In this document: in pieces, positions 11,262 through 21,800 of the stretch
Position numbering within the stretch: the first letter of the stretch is position 1
How the letters are laid out: every line of letters starts with the position of its first letter
Assembly: GCA_021029095.1 (NCBI GenBank)
Contig: JAJOHG010000076.1
Location: 59,372 to 123,371, forward strand
Direction of reading: 5' to 3'
Origin: Phellopilus nigrolimitatus
Taxonomy: Eukaryota; Basidiomycota; Agaricomycetes; Hymenochaetales; Hymenochaetaceae
DNA length: 64,000 bases
Notes under the pieces: model-generated
What the model was told of the DNA's origin: nothing
What the model saw: the letters and a program-made list of their open reading frames with translations, nothing else
Database searches by the model: none
Program-made: the position numbers and the translations under genes

Positions 11262-11564
11262 TTGCCTCTTAATGTTATGGTTGTGTGCATGTAACCTCCA
11301 CAGGTTATGACTTCCTTGGTGATGACATGTATATGCACATTTTCAGACTCTTTCCTTATTCCTTTCTTTCTTTCCCTCTGTTCTGTCATGTGACCATTCA
11401 CCTTTTGGTCACATGCATATATTTCTTCCACCCATGTTTTAAAACTCTATCTCTTACTGTCTTGAAATGCAGGTTAAACAACTGTACACTAAATCTCTTG
11501 CCATCTTGAAACAGATTTTGTTTCCATTTTATTCTTGAGTGTTTCCACCTGACAGTGGTTTCCA
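11262..11564. other. Unannotated spacer
   Basis: T/C-rich sequence with short frames on both strands. Nothing recognisable. Confidence 0.3.
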
Positions 11565-11605
11565 GTGCACTAGGTATCAACCCTAGACACCTTAGTGATA
11601 CCACG

Positions 11606-11678
11606 GGCTGGATAGCTCAGTGGTTAGAGCTACTAGTATATAACTGGGAGGTTGTTGGTTCAATCCCAACTCTGGGCA
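11606..11678 (+). repeat. tRNA-like sequence in the left TRIM LTR
   Basis: TAGCTCAGTGGTTAGAGC matches a tRNA A box/D arm and GGTTCAATCCC matches the B box/T arm, at normal spacing. The acceptor stem pairs poorly and the anticodon loop lacks the expected U33, so I do not call a functional tRNA. The A and B boxes could still act as an internal Pol III promoter. Confidence 0.6.
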
Positions 11679-11863
11679 TTGTTTTCACTTATGTTGCTAA
11701 TAGGTTATGAGCCTTGTGGTTGCACCACTGCAATATGAAAATTATATAAGCCCTGGATTAGGGGGGAGTGTTGGATAATATAATCCATTGCTTATCAATC
11801 ATTGATTCATATCATACATTGTGTGCACTAGGTATGAACCCTAGACTCCTCAATGATACCAAT

Positions 11864-11936
11864 GGCTGATAGCTCGATGGTTAGAGCTACCAGTATAGAA
11901 CTGGGAGGTCGTTGGTTCAATCCCAACTCCAGGCAT
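11864..11936 (+). repeat. tRNA-like sequence in the right TRIM LTR
   Basis: A second copy of the tRNA-like block, with a weaker A box (TAGCTCGATGGTTAGAGC) but an intact B box (GGTTCAATCCC). Its position in the LTR matches the left copy. Confidence 0.6.
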
Positions 11937-11950
11937 TGCTTTTGTTACAG

Positions 11951-12091
11951 AGTATTGGATATAATATGATCTTGGACACTTTTATTCCTTTTATCATTTT
12001 GTGTACCAGGTAGGGCATACCATGAGTCCTCGATACCTGTGGGTACCCGTGACCCGACCTGGACTGCAGATCTGTATTTACGGATCACCTG
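11951..12091 (+). repeat. First ~60 bp of a Copia LTR followed by a D-family insertion
   Basis: 11951-12009 matches the first 60 bp of the Copia LTR (TATTGGATATAATATGATC...). It is followed by a D-repeat fragment (12010-12091, starting AGGGCATACCATGAG) and then by a complete LTR in the opposite orientation. The same head-to-LTR arrangement, without the D piece, occurs at 34748-34815. Confidence 0.55.
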
Positions 12092-12093
12092 TT

Positions 12094-12371
12094 TGTGAGG
12101 CGGAGTGGTCTCACAACAAACACAGACAGTGACCTGAGTCCAATGGATGAGTGCAAAAGATGATATATTATGGAAACTAAACATGCTTGAGTCCAATGGA
12201 TGAGTGCAAAAGATAGAGAGCACCATCCATGGACTCTGCCGCTTCAAGGGAAGCATTATGTAATACATCAACATGTCAGGTGACGCAGAACAACAAGTCA
12301 GGAGTTCAAGTCACCTGGTACGCAAAATAATAAAAGGAAATAAAGTGTCCAAGATCATACTATATCCAATA
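12094..12371 (-). repeat. Copia LTR (3' LTR of a degraded copy)
   Basis: 278 bp, the same length and nearly the same sequence as the LTRs at 31571-31848, 34816-35093 and 40456-40733. On the minus strand it starts TATTGGATATAG and ends CTCACA. It is preceded on that strand by the AGGGGGGAG polypurine tract. Confidence 0.85.
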
Positions 12372-12503
12372 CTCCCCCCTGATCTGACACGCCTGTCAAT
12401 CACAGAAGACCCAGCATACCACACATCTCAATCACCTTCACGCGTCCAAGCGCCTTGGTCATGATGTCAGCCGGCATAGACTGGTGGGGAGGTAGCAAAT
12501 TAC

Positions 12504-13095
12504 GATCCCTGACGTAAGGAAGGATCGTCTTGTAAAGTAGGCATTATTGTTGTGCTTGCATATATTTGGTCCCAGCTGGTGGCAATACAAAAAGTGTACA
12601 AAATTTATGTTACCCGAGTGTACTTTGGTATCAACGCCCGTGCCACAACCACTACAAAACTCAAACTTGTTACCAAATTAGGAAAATCCCCATGCTCAGC
12701 ACCTTTCTCTTTTGTATTTTCAGCATAACTTTTGTTCTACTGCACGTAAAATCATGATTTCTTTTGCATTATGCAGCGCCTTGCAATACCTACACGATTA
12801 TATAACATAGTAGATGGGTTTGGGGGCTGAAAAATAACCCCTGAGACGATTTGTCCTGAGCTTATCCAGCCTGCAGACTTTCCAGGCTGTATGCACCAAA
12901 TTCCGAAAAATCCAAGCTGGTACTTCTCTGGCCTGATGAGACGTTTGGAAAGGTCTACTTCAGGCCTTCCAGATGGTGTATCTATCTCTCCCATCCGTTT
13001 TGCTGGAATGTGTAGCCCTGGTTTGTACGATCATTTGTATTGTAATATCATTGCGATCGGACCAGAACTCGCTTCTCTATCAGCAAATTACTATA
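12504..13095 (+). repeat. B-family repeat, copy 2
   Basis: The longest uninterrupted plus-strand copy, from TTACGATCCCTGACG to ...TATCAGCAAATTACTATA. It abuts the A-type MITE without a gap; the pair together interrupts the Copia fragment. Confidence 0.7.
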
Positions 13096-13533
13096 ACTTG
13101 GGTAGTGGCGACTGCTCCGCATGGCAGGTTACAATCACATGGTGGCTGATGCAGATAAACATAACTGTCTGGTAATAGTGAGATAATCAGTTAGTGTGAA
13201 AAAGGTCCAGGACTTATTCTGTATCAGTAGTATGAAGAAAACTACTGAAATATTGAGTTAAAATAAGAATCAATATGTAATTTAAACCTACAACCTAGAA
13301 CAACAACTTACATTTACCAACTTATGCTGCCCTCCCATCATCAAATCCTCATCATATCTGCCCATTTTCTTTGCCTACCCATTTTCTTCATACTACTAAT
13401 ACAGAATAAGTCCTGAACCTTTTTCACACTACTATTTTTTTTTTTCATTATTAGTAAACTTTTATTTATATCTGCATCAGCCACTATGGGATCGTAACCT
13501 GCCATGCGGAGCAGTGGCCACTACCCGCAAGTG
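13096..13533. mobile_element. A-type MITE, ~440 bp with long inverted ends
   Basis: The left end reads ACTTGGGTAGTGGCGACTGC and the right end is its inverse (...CAGTGGCCACTACCCGCAAG). Inverted similarity extends about 145-150 bp into each side, around an A/T-rich core. Shorter or partial relatives lie at 18943-19060 and 43239-43395 and within the hAT right end. No target duplication could be defined. Confidence 0.65.
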
Positions 13534-14004
13534 TCAATAAGACCCGACTCAACCACATCGCGCAGCCAGTAGTGCCGCAAGTCCAAGTGCTTCATACGGC
13601 CATGATGTTCAGGGTTCCTGGCAACAGCAAGGGCAGACTGGTTGTCCACATAGAGTGTGGAAGGCGCATTGAACTCATAGCCAAATTCTGAGAACAAATT
13701 GCGCAACCACATAATCTCCTGACCACCCTGAACAGCAGAGATGTATTCCGCTTCAGTGGTGGAGAGAGTCACAATAGTCTGAAGACGACTAGCCCAGCTG
13801 ATAGCACCAGTTCCCATCTTAACCACCAGGCCGCTTGTAGAACACCTGTCATCCTCATCCCCTCCATGGTCCGCGTCAGTGAATGTGGTGAACAGTTCAG
13901 ACGAGTTCTTGTCAGGTGCAAAAGTCAACTTCATGTCTTTGGTACCCTGAAGATAACGACACAAGTGCTTAGCAGCCTTCCAGTGAGCAGGACCAGGATT
14001 ACGA

Positions 14005-14466
14005 TTACTGAGTTTACGAAGAATCGTTTTTTGTAACTGAGCGTTTTCACCAGCAGTGGCTGTGCCAATGTGGCAGTGTTCATTACAAAAAGTGTACAAA
14101 ATTGAGCTCGTTCTGAAGTAAGATTGTACACTCGTTCACAGCCACCACTCGGCTTCTTCCGGTGATGGTCCTCAGCAATGTTTGCTTTTATATTTTGTCT
14201 ATAACCTTCTTTCTACAATGCATCCATCCAATGTCTTTGCTGGTATGGGTAGGGATATAGTGTTTCTGCCTGAATGTCAAAAAAAAAATGAGTTAAGGGG
14301 TGCTGTATCAATAAAGATAAGGCAATTCTACTACATCGCTTGTTATTTATGTATTGCTTCCTATTTTCTTAACTATCTATTTCTTTAGGGAGCACACTCT
14401 GGCAGGACAGTTGAACTTCTGCTAATGCATGGAGTTTGTTAGAAGGGTTTTGAGATGCATTACGAG
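14005..14466 (+). repeat. C-type repeat, copy 1
   Basis: Starts CGATTACTGAGTTTACGAAG. An inverted copy, visibly diverged, lies at 25640-26108. Both copies directly abut pieces of the same broken REG1-like gene or the Copia fragment. No coding function was seen. Confidence 0.6.
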
Positions 14467-14695
14467 GTTGCAAAGAACGAGCACTCTTTGTCCTTAGAAA
14501 GACTAACTCTTTCGCATCCGGGTTCAGACCTTTGTCTCTGTGCTCAGAACCCGTCGAAAAGCTCAACTTATGACTTACAACTGTGCCTTCCTTCCCAACT
14601 AATCAAGCTTTTCGGTGTCGCCACGGGACAGGCATGCACGGCAGTATTGCGCGGCTCGACGAGGCCGAGCGCTCGCTACACAACGCCAGTCAACG
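14467..14695. other. Junction sequence between the C repeat and the REG1-like fragment
   Basis: Short unassigned sequence. No recognisable gene or repeat. Confidence 0.3.
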
Positions 14696-16446
14696 CTATC
14701 CGTGCTGCCATTCGACTAAGCGCATGCCCTCGTCTTCGCTCCGCCTATGCCGCACGTCGTTCGGACGTAGTTCAAACCCCTGCTCCTCGCGCACGTCCTC
14801 CATCTGCACGTCCTCGTTCTGCTCCGCCTCCGCCTCGTTCTCCGCACGGTCAAAGTACTCGAACTCCACCTCCTCCGCGCCTTCCTCCGGGCTCGGGTAC
14901 TCACAACTGGGCCGGGCACAAAGTGCGCCAGGCCTCCGAATGACAAAGGTGGCGACGCTGTGACATTGCCATTGCCCACCCTCCGCTGAGCATGATTAGG
15001 CGCATACATACTGGGAGACTGCAGAGTCTGACCTGTGCGTGGAGAACTCCCCGCGGGGCTGGTCTCTGCATGCGAAAGCGGACCGCATCGCGTTCGCCCC
15101 ACGGGTACACGCACCACGCTTGAAATTCTCGAATGCATCTCCACGTCCCACAATAACGTCCTCGCCATAGCCGTACCCACCATGCCGTACCAATAATTGC
15201 CGCCAAAGCCGTTGGCGTACGCACTTCCGTAGGCGTAATTGCCATTGTTGTGTCCATTCCCGTAGGCGTTGTATGGCGAGCCGCTCATGTACAGCCTCAT
15301 CCTTGTCCACGCCGCCTCCCTTGAGGATTGTTGGTGCAATCGGCGCAATTGTGACATGCTCGCAGTCATTCCTGGACCCGTGCGCCGAACGCGAGTGGCT
15401 GCCTTGGCTCGTGCTCCCACTGTTGCTTCCTGAGCCTGAGCCGGAGCCGCTCATGTGCGGAGAACTGTGTCTGCCCGACGAATGTCGGAACTGTGGTCGT
15501 TCCGGATACGAGCCAGTAGATGAATGTCGATGCTGGTGACTTGGCTGAGAAGGGAGGTGAGGTGGAGTCTGGCGGTCGCTCTCGAACGAGGGTCGGGCGT
15601 TCTGCAGGCTGCTCGAGGAACCCCTACGAGAAGCTGACTTGATCTCGAGCACATCCTCCTCTTCATCCTCCTTGTCGATGTGTTGCTCGTCTGAGTCCGA
15701 GTTACCGTCCTGCATGCCAACGTCTTCATACAGCCCATCCTCGTCGTCCTCGACATACCTGCCCGCCATGTCCACATCCGAGTCGGGATCAGACCCAAAG
15801 ACGTGGAAAACGTAAAAATCATTAGCATGTCTCCCCTGCCTCGAAAATAGAAAATAAGCAAAAATGCAGGCTCACCCGTCATCATATCCAACCCACGGCC
15901 TCCGCTTGTGGATGCGTTCATGGACCCCGAACCACCGTCGATCACGATACATTGTTCGACGATTGCGTTGAAGCTTATATGCTTCTTCGCCGGGAGCTGG
16001 GTGGCGGATGGCGACAGATTGGCGCTGTCCGCTTCGCTCTTTCCACTGCTCTGCGCGTCGCTCGTGCCACTGTCTGCACTCTCCAATGGCGGTGGCAGTA
16101 GACGGCCAGCGAACACACCCAAGCCAGTGCTAGCTTCGCTAGATGTTGGCCAGTACGGAATCGGACCCTGTACCGGCATCGTTTGGTTAGGCGCGCCGAC
16201 GGCGCTACATGCCATCTCGACGAGATTGTTTGATGCACCCGTGCGCTGGCTTGCGTTCAGATTGCTTTCAGGTTGGCGATCCGCCACCTGGTGCGCGACG
16301 CGCGGTGGAGAGACCTTTGCCTTCTTACCCCGGCTGAAACACGGAAGAATGTCCGAGTGTGGAACATTGGCGGGCAGCCGCCGCTTCCGCCGAAGAAAGC
16401 ACGGCGCTCGTGCATCGACTTGTGGGAGAGGGCCATTGCTTTGCAT
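14696..16446 (-). pseudogene. REG1/Hex2-like PP1 regulatory subunit, C-terminal half (broken)
   Basis: The minus-strand frame from 16446 gives an Arg/Ser-rich protein with KKHISFNAIVEQCIVID, a PP1-binding (K/R)x(V/I)xF context resembling the VEQC motif of Reg1/Hex2-type regulators. A GT-AG intron of about 80 nt lies near 15800-15875. An acidic Ser-rich region (DEEEDVLEIKSASRRGSSSS) follows. The end reads EEVEFEYFDRAENEAEAEQN and DEGMRLVEWQHG before a stop at 14696. Between about 14950 and 15290 the frame is uncertain and probably shifted. Reg1-type proteins direct PP1 in glucose repression. The N-terminal half is missing here; a matching piece lies at 26109-26775. The apparent start codon sits in sequence resembling an A-type MITE end. 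Confidence 0.5.
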
Positions 16447-17044
16447 GGCAGTATACGATTCCTGTTTTCCTGAATTTTAATGTTTAATATTTATACAAAT
16501 CACAGCAGACATTAGCTTATAATTCCTTTCTGGTGAAGAAGTTGGTTTATTTTGTAATGCCTTATCAATGTCTTTGTGACAAGGAGAGCAAGAGGATGTA
16601 GTCTCAAATTTCATGTTCAAGTGAAAACCACTACTCCAAGGAATTCCTTATTTAACTAGTTCTTGATGTGTTTGAGGTGTTGGTGCTCTGAAATTTTTAT
16701 GAGGCCATTGGACAGTGCAACACTGACATGTGCATGGTTGAACACACCAATGTATTTATGCCATTGCCTACCATCAGCGTAACATATCCAACCAACTTGA
16801 TTGAGCATTGTCAGAATGAACTTCTTATGTGCATGTGACACATGTACCTACATCCATTGTGTTGATCAAGCATCAATCAAGATGGTAGGGCATAGCACAG
16901 GTCAATCCATAATAGACCCGGACCCATTTGCACGGGTATGAGACTTTCAAAATTCATATCCAGACTCAAGTGATGAGAAGGGTGACCTGCGGGTCACATT
17001 TTGTTTTAATTTAATTACAGTTAATTTTGTTTAATAATATTGAG
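16447..17044. other. Gene-free stretch with a D-family fragment
   Basis: A/T-rich sequence. 16885-17010 carries a D-repeat-like piece (GGTAGGGCATAGCACAGG..., GACCCGGACCC). No credible gene. Confidence 0.35.
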
Positions 17045-17936
17045 TAGAAATGAGTAGAAAGTCGATTACTGTGTATACCTGCAAGAGCAAGTCGACGGCG
17101 GCGCCAAGGGACACTGTGGCCCACTGCGGCTCTTGAAATCGCCTACATTGACTATGCGCTCGGACTGCATGAACAGACTCTGCGCGGACGTAGGGCTTGA
17201 TGCACTTATTCGTCAGGTTGGCCGCGAGCGGCTGCGTGTTAGTAGTGCAGAGTGGTTTTTGAGAGCATGGCGTAGTACTCGAGCTCAGACTGTCGGAGCG
17301 GTTGGCAGTTGCCAGAGATGATGACAAGTCTAGCTAATGCATTAAGACGAGTCAATGAGGGGACCTTCTCAGCCTCACCCTTCAGTCCCCGGAGACGAGT
17401 CAAGCGAAGGCTCCCGAATAATAGGCAAAAAGAAAAAAGGACGCCTCTCACGCGCTCATGACGTCCAGAAAGCGTGCCCACTCGCACTGCCCAAAGCCCA
17501 CTGACGCGCCCCATATTGCAACATCCTCGTCTCCGCCTCCCGCAGTCGCCGACGGCGGGGGCGTCGGCAGGCCGCGAACCCAGCGCCGCCGCTCGGCCCG
17601 CCGAAGTAGTCCATCACCGCACCCGGTGAGACGAGCTCACTGAGTTGCGGCGTGCGCAAGTACAGCGGCGCAGCGTGCGGCATCAGCTCCGCGTAGCGCG
17701 GGGAACGCGAGCTCGCGCTGCTGCACAGCGAGGCGTGCTGCGAGCGCGTGCCCGTGCTCGAGTCGTGGTATGGGAACTCGAAGCTCTTCACGAGCGCGCG
17801 ACGACCTGCATGCGGCGCGCCTCGCCGCCCTCCTCGGCGTACCCGGGCAGGACCAGGACCAGAACCAGAACCATAATCGGGGTCGTATAGCGGGCTGAGC
17901 GCGGCGAGTATGTCGCCCGCCTTGTCTCTTTCTCAT
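17045..17936 (-). pseudogene. Unidentified Ser/Gly-rich gene fragment, left mirror copy
   Basis: The minus strand carries PYHDSSTGTRSQHASLCSS, QLSELVSPGAVMDYFGGPSG and downstream text. All recur on the plus strand at 30290-31250 with frame shifts between the two. I do not recognise the protein; an affinity to fungal transcription-factor C-termini is only a guess. Frames break several times, so it is a relic. It is the outermost unit of the left arm of the mirror-image cluster. Confidence 0.55.
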
Positions 17937-18942
17937 GCCACTCCGGCGCGCCCGTGCTCTTTTTCACCGTAGTACGCCCACAGAGAATGTCGCTGATAAC
18001 AATTTCGCAAGATACCTCTATATCAACACTCCATCAGTGGTAGCATCGTTGTCTGCCCCAGTCATAGGAATTGAAACGAATTCGGAGAGTGACTTGGCGG
18101 TGCCGAGGTTCCGAGCTTGACTGACTTCTAGTTGAACCTGCCGCCACATGCGATACAAGCCACCGTCGATCGGAGCGTGGTTTCGCCCGTAGATCTCAGC
18201 CACGGCATAGGAACGAAGAAGAGCGACCAAGTATTGATCGCGCCTGAACTAGGGAACTTCAAGTATACGACCTCTTCTGTATTGGTGTCAAGCCAGCGCT
18301 GGTCACTTATAAGACAATGAGCCAATCAATGTATGCGGTATGCGATGTGAGACAATTACGCCTTGACATGAATCCCTAGACAATCATTTCGAAAGAACAA
18401 GGATCGGTCCGCAGGACGGATATCAGTACATCGAAGCAAGTGTACGTAGATCGAATATTGCAATATTATTTCCTATGACAACAGCTTATCAGCAGAGCGC
18501 TCCGGACGAGGCGACAAATACTCATGTCGACATAAATATTAAGGGTACATCGGTCATGTTCTTCGGTCAATTTACAACGCGCAGGCCTCCAGCTCCCATT
18601 CGCAGTAGATGAATTTACATGACTTCGAAACCAGCTCGGTTTCTCTGCACTGGTGTCAGCAAACGACGGATCATTGAACACAAGTTGAGCCGGACCTCTC
18701 AATTTCCTCTCGTCACCGCTCAAGACCGTACCAATCGAGTCTCTCTTCTCCGTGGCTTTGCGAGGGAGCTGAGGTTAGAAGCACATAAAATAAAAAGAGA
18801 TTAGGTTATACCCTGATCCTGCGAAGACATCTTGTGAGCTGACCTTGCGCACAGATCCAGCAGCGAGCTTGGCCGGACACCATAGCTCCGCCGAAGCCAG
18901 GAACTCGCGCGAGCCTGCACTCTGCCACGACGCGTCTTCGTA
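17937..18942. other. Unassigned region in the left arm
   Basis: Only short frames (up to ~85 codons) on both strands. None shows a recognisable motif, and no repeat boundary was found. Confidence 0.3.
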
Positions 18943-19060
18943 CTTGGGTAGTGGCCACTGCTTCGCATGGCAGGTTACGAGCCCAGGTTAGCTGATGTAA
19001 ACAACATGGGTAGTGACCACTGCTTCGCATGGCAAATTACAATCCTGGTTGGTAGCCCAT
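18943..19060. repeat. Two tandem A-type MITE termini
   Basis: ACTTGGGTAGTGGCCACTGC begins at about 18943 and a second, variant copy (GGGTAGTGACCACTGCTTCG) at about 19010, in the same orientation. No inverted partner lies nearby, so these are terminal fragments rather than a complete element. Confidence 0.55.
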
Positions 19061-19124
19061 GTAAAAGAGTGTTGTGATTTTCAAACAAAAGGATGAGACA
19101 TCTACATAACCTATACTTCAAATT

Positions 19125-20172
19125 TTGGTTTATAGTAATTTGCTGATAGAGAAGTGAGTTCTGGTCCGATTGCAATGATATTACAATAAAAATGATTGTA
19201 CAGTCCAGGGCTACACATTTCAGCTGAATACCAAACGGATGGGAAAGATAGATACACCATCTGGAAGGCCTGAAGTAGACCTTTCAGACAGTACCATCCG
19301 CACAGAAGTGTACCGGCTTGGATTCCTCCGAATTTGGTGCATACAGCCTGCAAAGTCTGCAGGCTGGATAGGTTCAGGACAAATCGTCTCAGGGGTTATT
19401 TTTCAGCCCCCAAACCCATCTACTATGTTACATAATCGTGTAGGTATTGCGAGGCGCTGCATAATGCAAAAGAAATCATGTTTTTACGTGCAGTAGAAGA
19501 ATTACTATGCTGAAAATACAGGTGGGTGTAGAAAGTCTACGGCCCCCCTAAATAAGGAAGGTTATTCCCGTCCGCGCCGCCCGAGTGTCCACATCGTCGC
19601 ATTCACCTAAGAAAAGACCAAACAGGATGTCTGACTATAAAAGCCTTCTTTTTATACATATATGATGAAAATACAACATTTATATAGTCGATTCGAGGTT
19701 ACACCGTTCGCTTTCCACTGCTGTCACGTGGTTTAGGGCTGTAGCCCTGACCACAACTTCAAGCTCGTTGCGGGTCCGATAAAGGCCCCGCCACAAATAC
19801 TACATAAGATACAATATTTTTTTAGGTGATTCGAGCTGGCAGTGTGCCATAGGCAATTGTGAATGACAAGAGAGGACGCGGATGAGTGTATGCGACGCGG
19901 ACGGGAACCACCTTCCTCATTCAGGGGGGCCGTAGACTTTCTACACCCACCTGTACAAATGAGAATGGTGCTGAGCATGGGGGATTTTCCTAATTTGGTA
20001 ACAAGTTTGAGTTTTGTAGTGGTTGTGGCACGGGCGCCGATACCAAAGTACACTCGGGTAACGCAAATTTTGTACACTTTTTGTATTGCCACCAGCTGGG
20101 ACCAAATATATGCAAGCACAAAGATAATGACCAGTTAGTAGGACGATCCTTCCTAAAGTCAGGGCTCGTAAC
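19125..20172 (-). repeat. B-family repeat, copy 3 (interrupted)
   Basis: The minus-strand copy of the B repeat, from TTTATAGTAATTTGCTG to CTTCCTAAAGTCAGGGCTCG. It is interrupted by a 435-bp TA-flanked element (19519-19953). The uninterrupted sequence at 41473-41990 shows the empty site. Confidence 0.75.
19519..19953. mobile_element. Tc1/mariner-type MITE inserted in the B repeat
   Basis: The ends are CAGGTGGGTGTAGAAAGTCT and its inverse, with the inverted similarity running roughly 60 bp. TA is duplicated at 19517-19518 and 19954-19955. The copy at 41 kb reads GAAAATACAAATGAG where this one has GAAAATA-element-TACAAATGAG, which proves the insertion and the 2-bp duplication. There is no transposase. 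Confidence 0.93.
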
Positions 20173-20284
20173 CAAGAGTCAGTGATCACCAGTTCATTGC
20201 CACAGGTAGGCAAGAATACGCAAGGAGCGCACAAATGGCGGGTCGAGGGTAAGGTAGGTCACAGTGCGCGTGCCTAGATATCCT

Positions 20285-21310
20285 TTAGCGACTAGCGCTC
20301 GCGGCTGCGCCAGTGCGCCTCGATAATTGCTAATCTTATGCTGCTATGTGTCTTGCGCCCCAGATGATGATGGTAGACTTCAAGGATAGGGCCCCCTACA
20401 CGCACTACCTTACGCGAATCGTCGACGAACTCACACGGAGTGAGACCAGTGTCGCGCGCATTCGAGGAGATAGAGGCGGCTTTGTCGAGAGCGCCAATGC
20501 CCTGAATCGCGCGGGGCTGGAGACCATAGACAAGACTGCACGTCTTCGCGTCGAAGGGACGGAACCACGGGGCATGCTGATCTCTTGCCATCCGAGAAAT
20601 GCACATTCTGGTCTCCAGGTTGCGTGCGCTCTCCGGACGCGTGAATAGCGCCGATCGAGGCCTCGTCAGAGGGCGCACCGCCAATGACCTTGCCGGGAGG
20701 AGACGGGCCAGGCGCAGACAGCGGGATCGAACGTGCGGAGCTCACACCTGACTTGCGGGCTGACTTGATGCCAAGTGCAATGGGGACAATCTCGGCGATG
20801 TGAGTGTCTGGGCCGTACACCTTAATGGACACACCGAGAGACTCGCCGAGGAGGCGCATCGCCTTAAGACCTTCCTGTTAGTTCGGACAGCCGCGACGGT
20901 CGAAGATCTTGACACTGTGCGCAATGAGGCCGGCCTTGTACTCTTTCTTGCCATCGGGCTTGGGCGAGCCGCGAGTGATAAGTTCGTCTTCGCATACTCG
21001 TACGTCTGGCCGCATCCACGTCCTCCACCCTCCTGCCATCGCTCCCTGGGCCCGCAAAGGACGACGGCGCTGACGCCCCGGCCGAAGAGCCGTGCATGGA
21101 CAGCGACTGCCTGCACACCGCCGCATGCCCGTGCTTTTTCGCGAGCTGGAGGACGACCTCGGGCGCGCCAGAGGCGGAACGCAGCACGGAGAGGAGCGCG
21201 CCGGGCGCGAGCAGCAGTGCGAAGGCGTTGCCCGCGTTGGACTGGATGCGGTAGTCGGTGAAGAGCGCGTCGGCTTTGCATGTGAAATAAAAGAAATCCA
21301 GATCGGCAAC
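20285..21310 (-). pseudogene. ATP-citrate lyase fragment, left mirror copy (disabled)
   Basis: Minus-strand frames give KAMRLLGESLGVSIKVYGPD with TEIVPIALG-like text (IAEIVPIALG), then [27 protein letters not shown] and WFRPFDAKTCSLVYGLQPRA. These are characteristic of fungal ATP-citrate lyase, which makes cytosolic acetyl-CoA from citrate. The copy is out of frame in several places, has an in-frame TAA where the family has a Tyr-Gln context (near 20878), and has lost part of the YEYAKT...LITRG region. The 21000-21310 end does not look like the enzyme and may be another fragment. A plus-strand partner lies at 29341-30110. Confidence 0.7.
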
Positions 21311-21329
21311 TCGGCCGCGTGATCAACGA

Positions 21330-21800
21330 GAACAGCGCGGGGATCTCGACCACGCCAAGGAGGCTTTCGCCTCCGTCCTCCAGATGGACAAGGGTGAGTG
21401 GCTTTCTTTATTTCGTGTTAAAGATATTGACCTTGATAGAGCTCCTAGATTTCGACAAGGCGAACGAGATATTATTGTTTCGTCTTGGAATAATCTACAA
21501 ACAACAGGGAAAATACACGGAGTCGCTCGAATGCTTCGATCGCATTCTCAGAAACCCTCCGTCTCCTCTTGCACCCGCCGATATTTGGTTCCAGATCGGC
21601 CACGTCTACGAGCAGCAGAAGGATCATACGCGCGCCAACGATGCATATGAACATGTTGTCCAGGAGAACCCGTTGCACGCCAAGGTCTTGCAGCAGCTCG
21701 GTTGGCTGTACCGACGGACAGTCTATCACAACGTCGGCTCCTCTCCCTCAGGACGTACACCCGACGGCATACGCAAACATAGCGGGCCCGCCTGTGACAG
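21330..21800 (+). pseudogene. SSN6/CYC8-like TPR co-repressor fragment
   Basis: LDHAKEAFASVLQMDK, then a GT-AG intron (about 21395-21448), then DFDKANEILLFRLGIIYKQQ, ESLECFDRILRNPPSPLA, ADIWFQIGHVYEQQKDHTRA and HAKVLQQLGWLY. These match the TPR repeats of the general co-repressor Ssn6/Cyc8. Only about three repeats remain. The frame then runs into unrelated sequence, so this is a captured or truncated piece, not a working gene. Confidence 0.7.

Larger units (their letters stand above)
11565..11950 (+). mobile_element. Miniature LTR retrotransposon (TRIM) with a tRNA-like sequence in its LTRs
   Basis: Two diverged direct repeats flank only about 66 bp. The left LTR (11565-~11702) lacks its 5' part; the right LTR (11769-~11950) begins TGTTGGATAATATAATCC. 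The spacer starts AGGTTATGAGCCTTG, the sequence that also follows the 5' LTR of the Copia elements in this window (primer-binding site), and ends in a polypurine tract GGGGGGAG directly before the right LTR. Each LTR contains a tRNA-like block (see next entries). No protein is encoded, so movement would depend on another element's enzymes. Confidence 0.7.
12372..14004 (-). pseudogene. Copia element fragment (RNase H end), split by an insertion
   Basis: 12372-12503 and 13534-14004 are the two halves of the 3' end of the same Copia family found at 35-40 kb. The coding half encodes the RNase H region, with FTDADHGGDEDD, STTEAEYISAV and YVDNQSALAVA as in the complete element. The segment 12504-13533 is inserted between them (a B repeat plus an A-type MITE). 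The fragment is cut at ~14004 by C-type repeat sequence. It encodes no complete enzyme. Confidence 0.8.

Noticed and set aside
11606..11678. A functional tRNA gene
   Set aside because: A and B boxes are good, but the acceptor stem does not pair and the anticodon loop lacks U33. The block is repeated within paired LTRs, so it is tRNA-derived repeat sequence.
15908..16480. A 190-codon plus-strand gene opposite the REG1-like fragment
   Set aside because: GC-rich shadow frame without motifs. The minus strand carries the recognisable motif.
18018..18330. A short gene in the left arm
   Set aside because: Frames of about 65-70 codons overlap on both strands with no recognisable motif.
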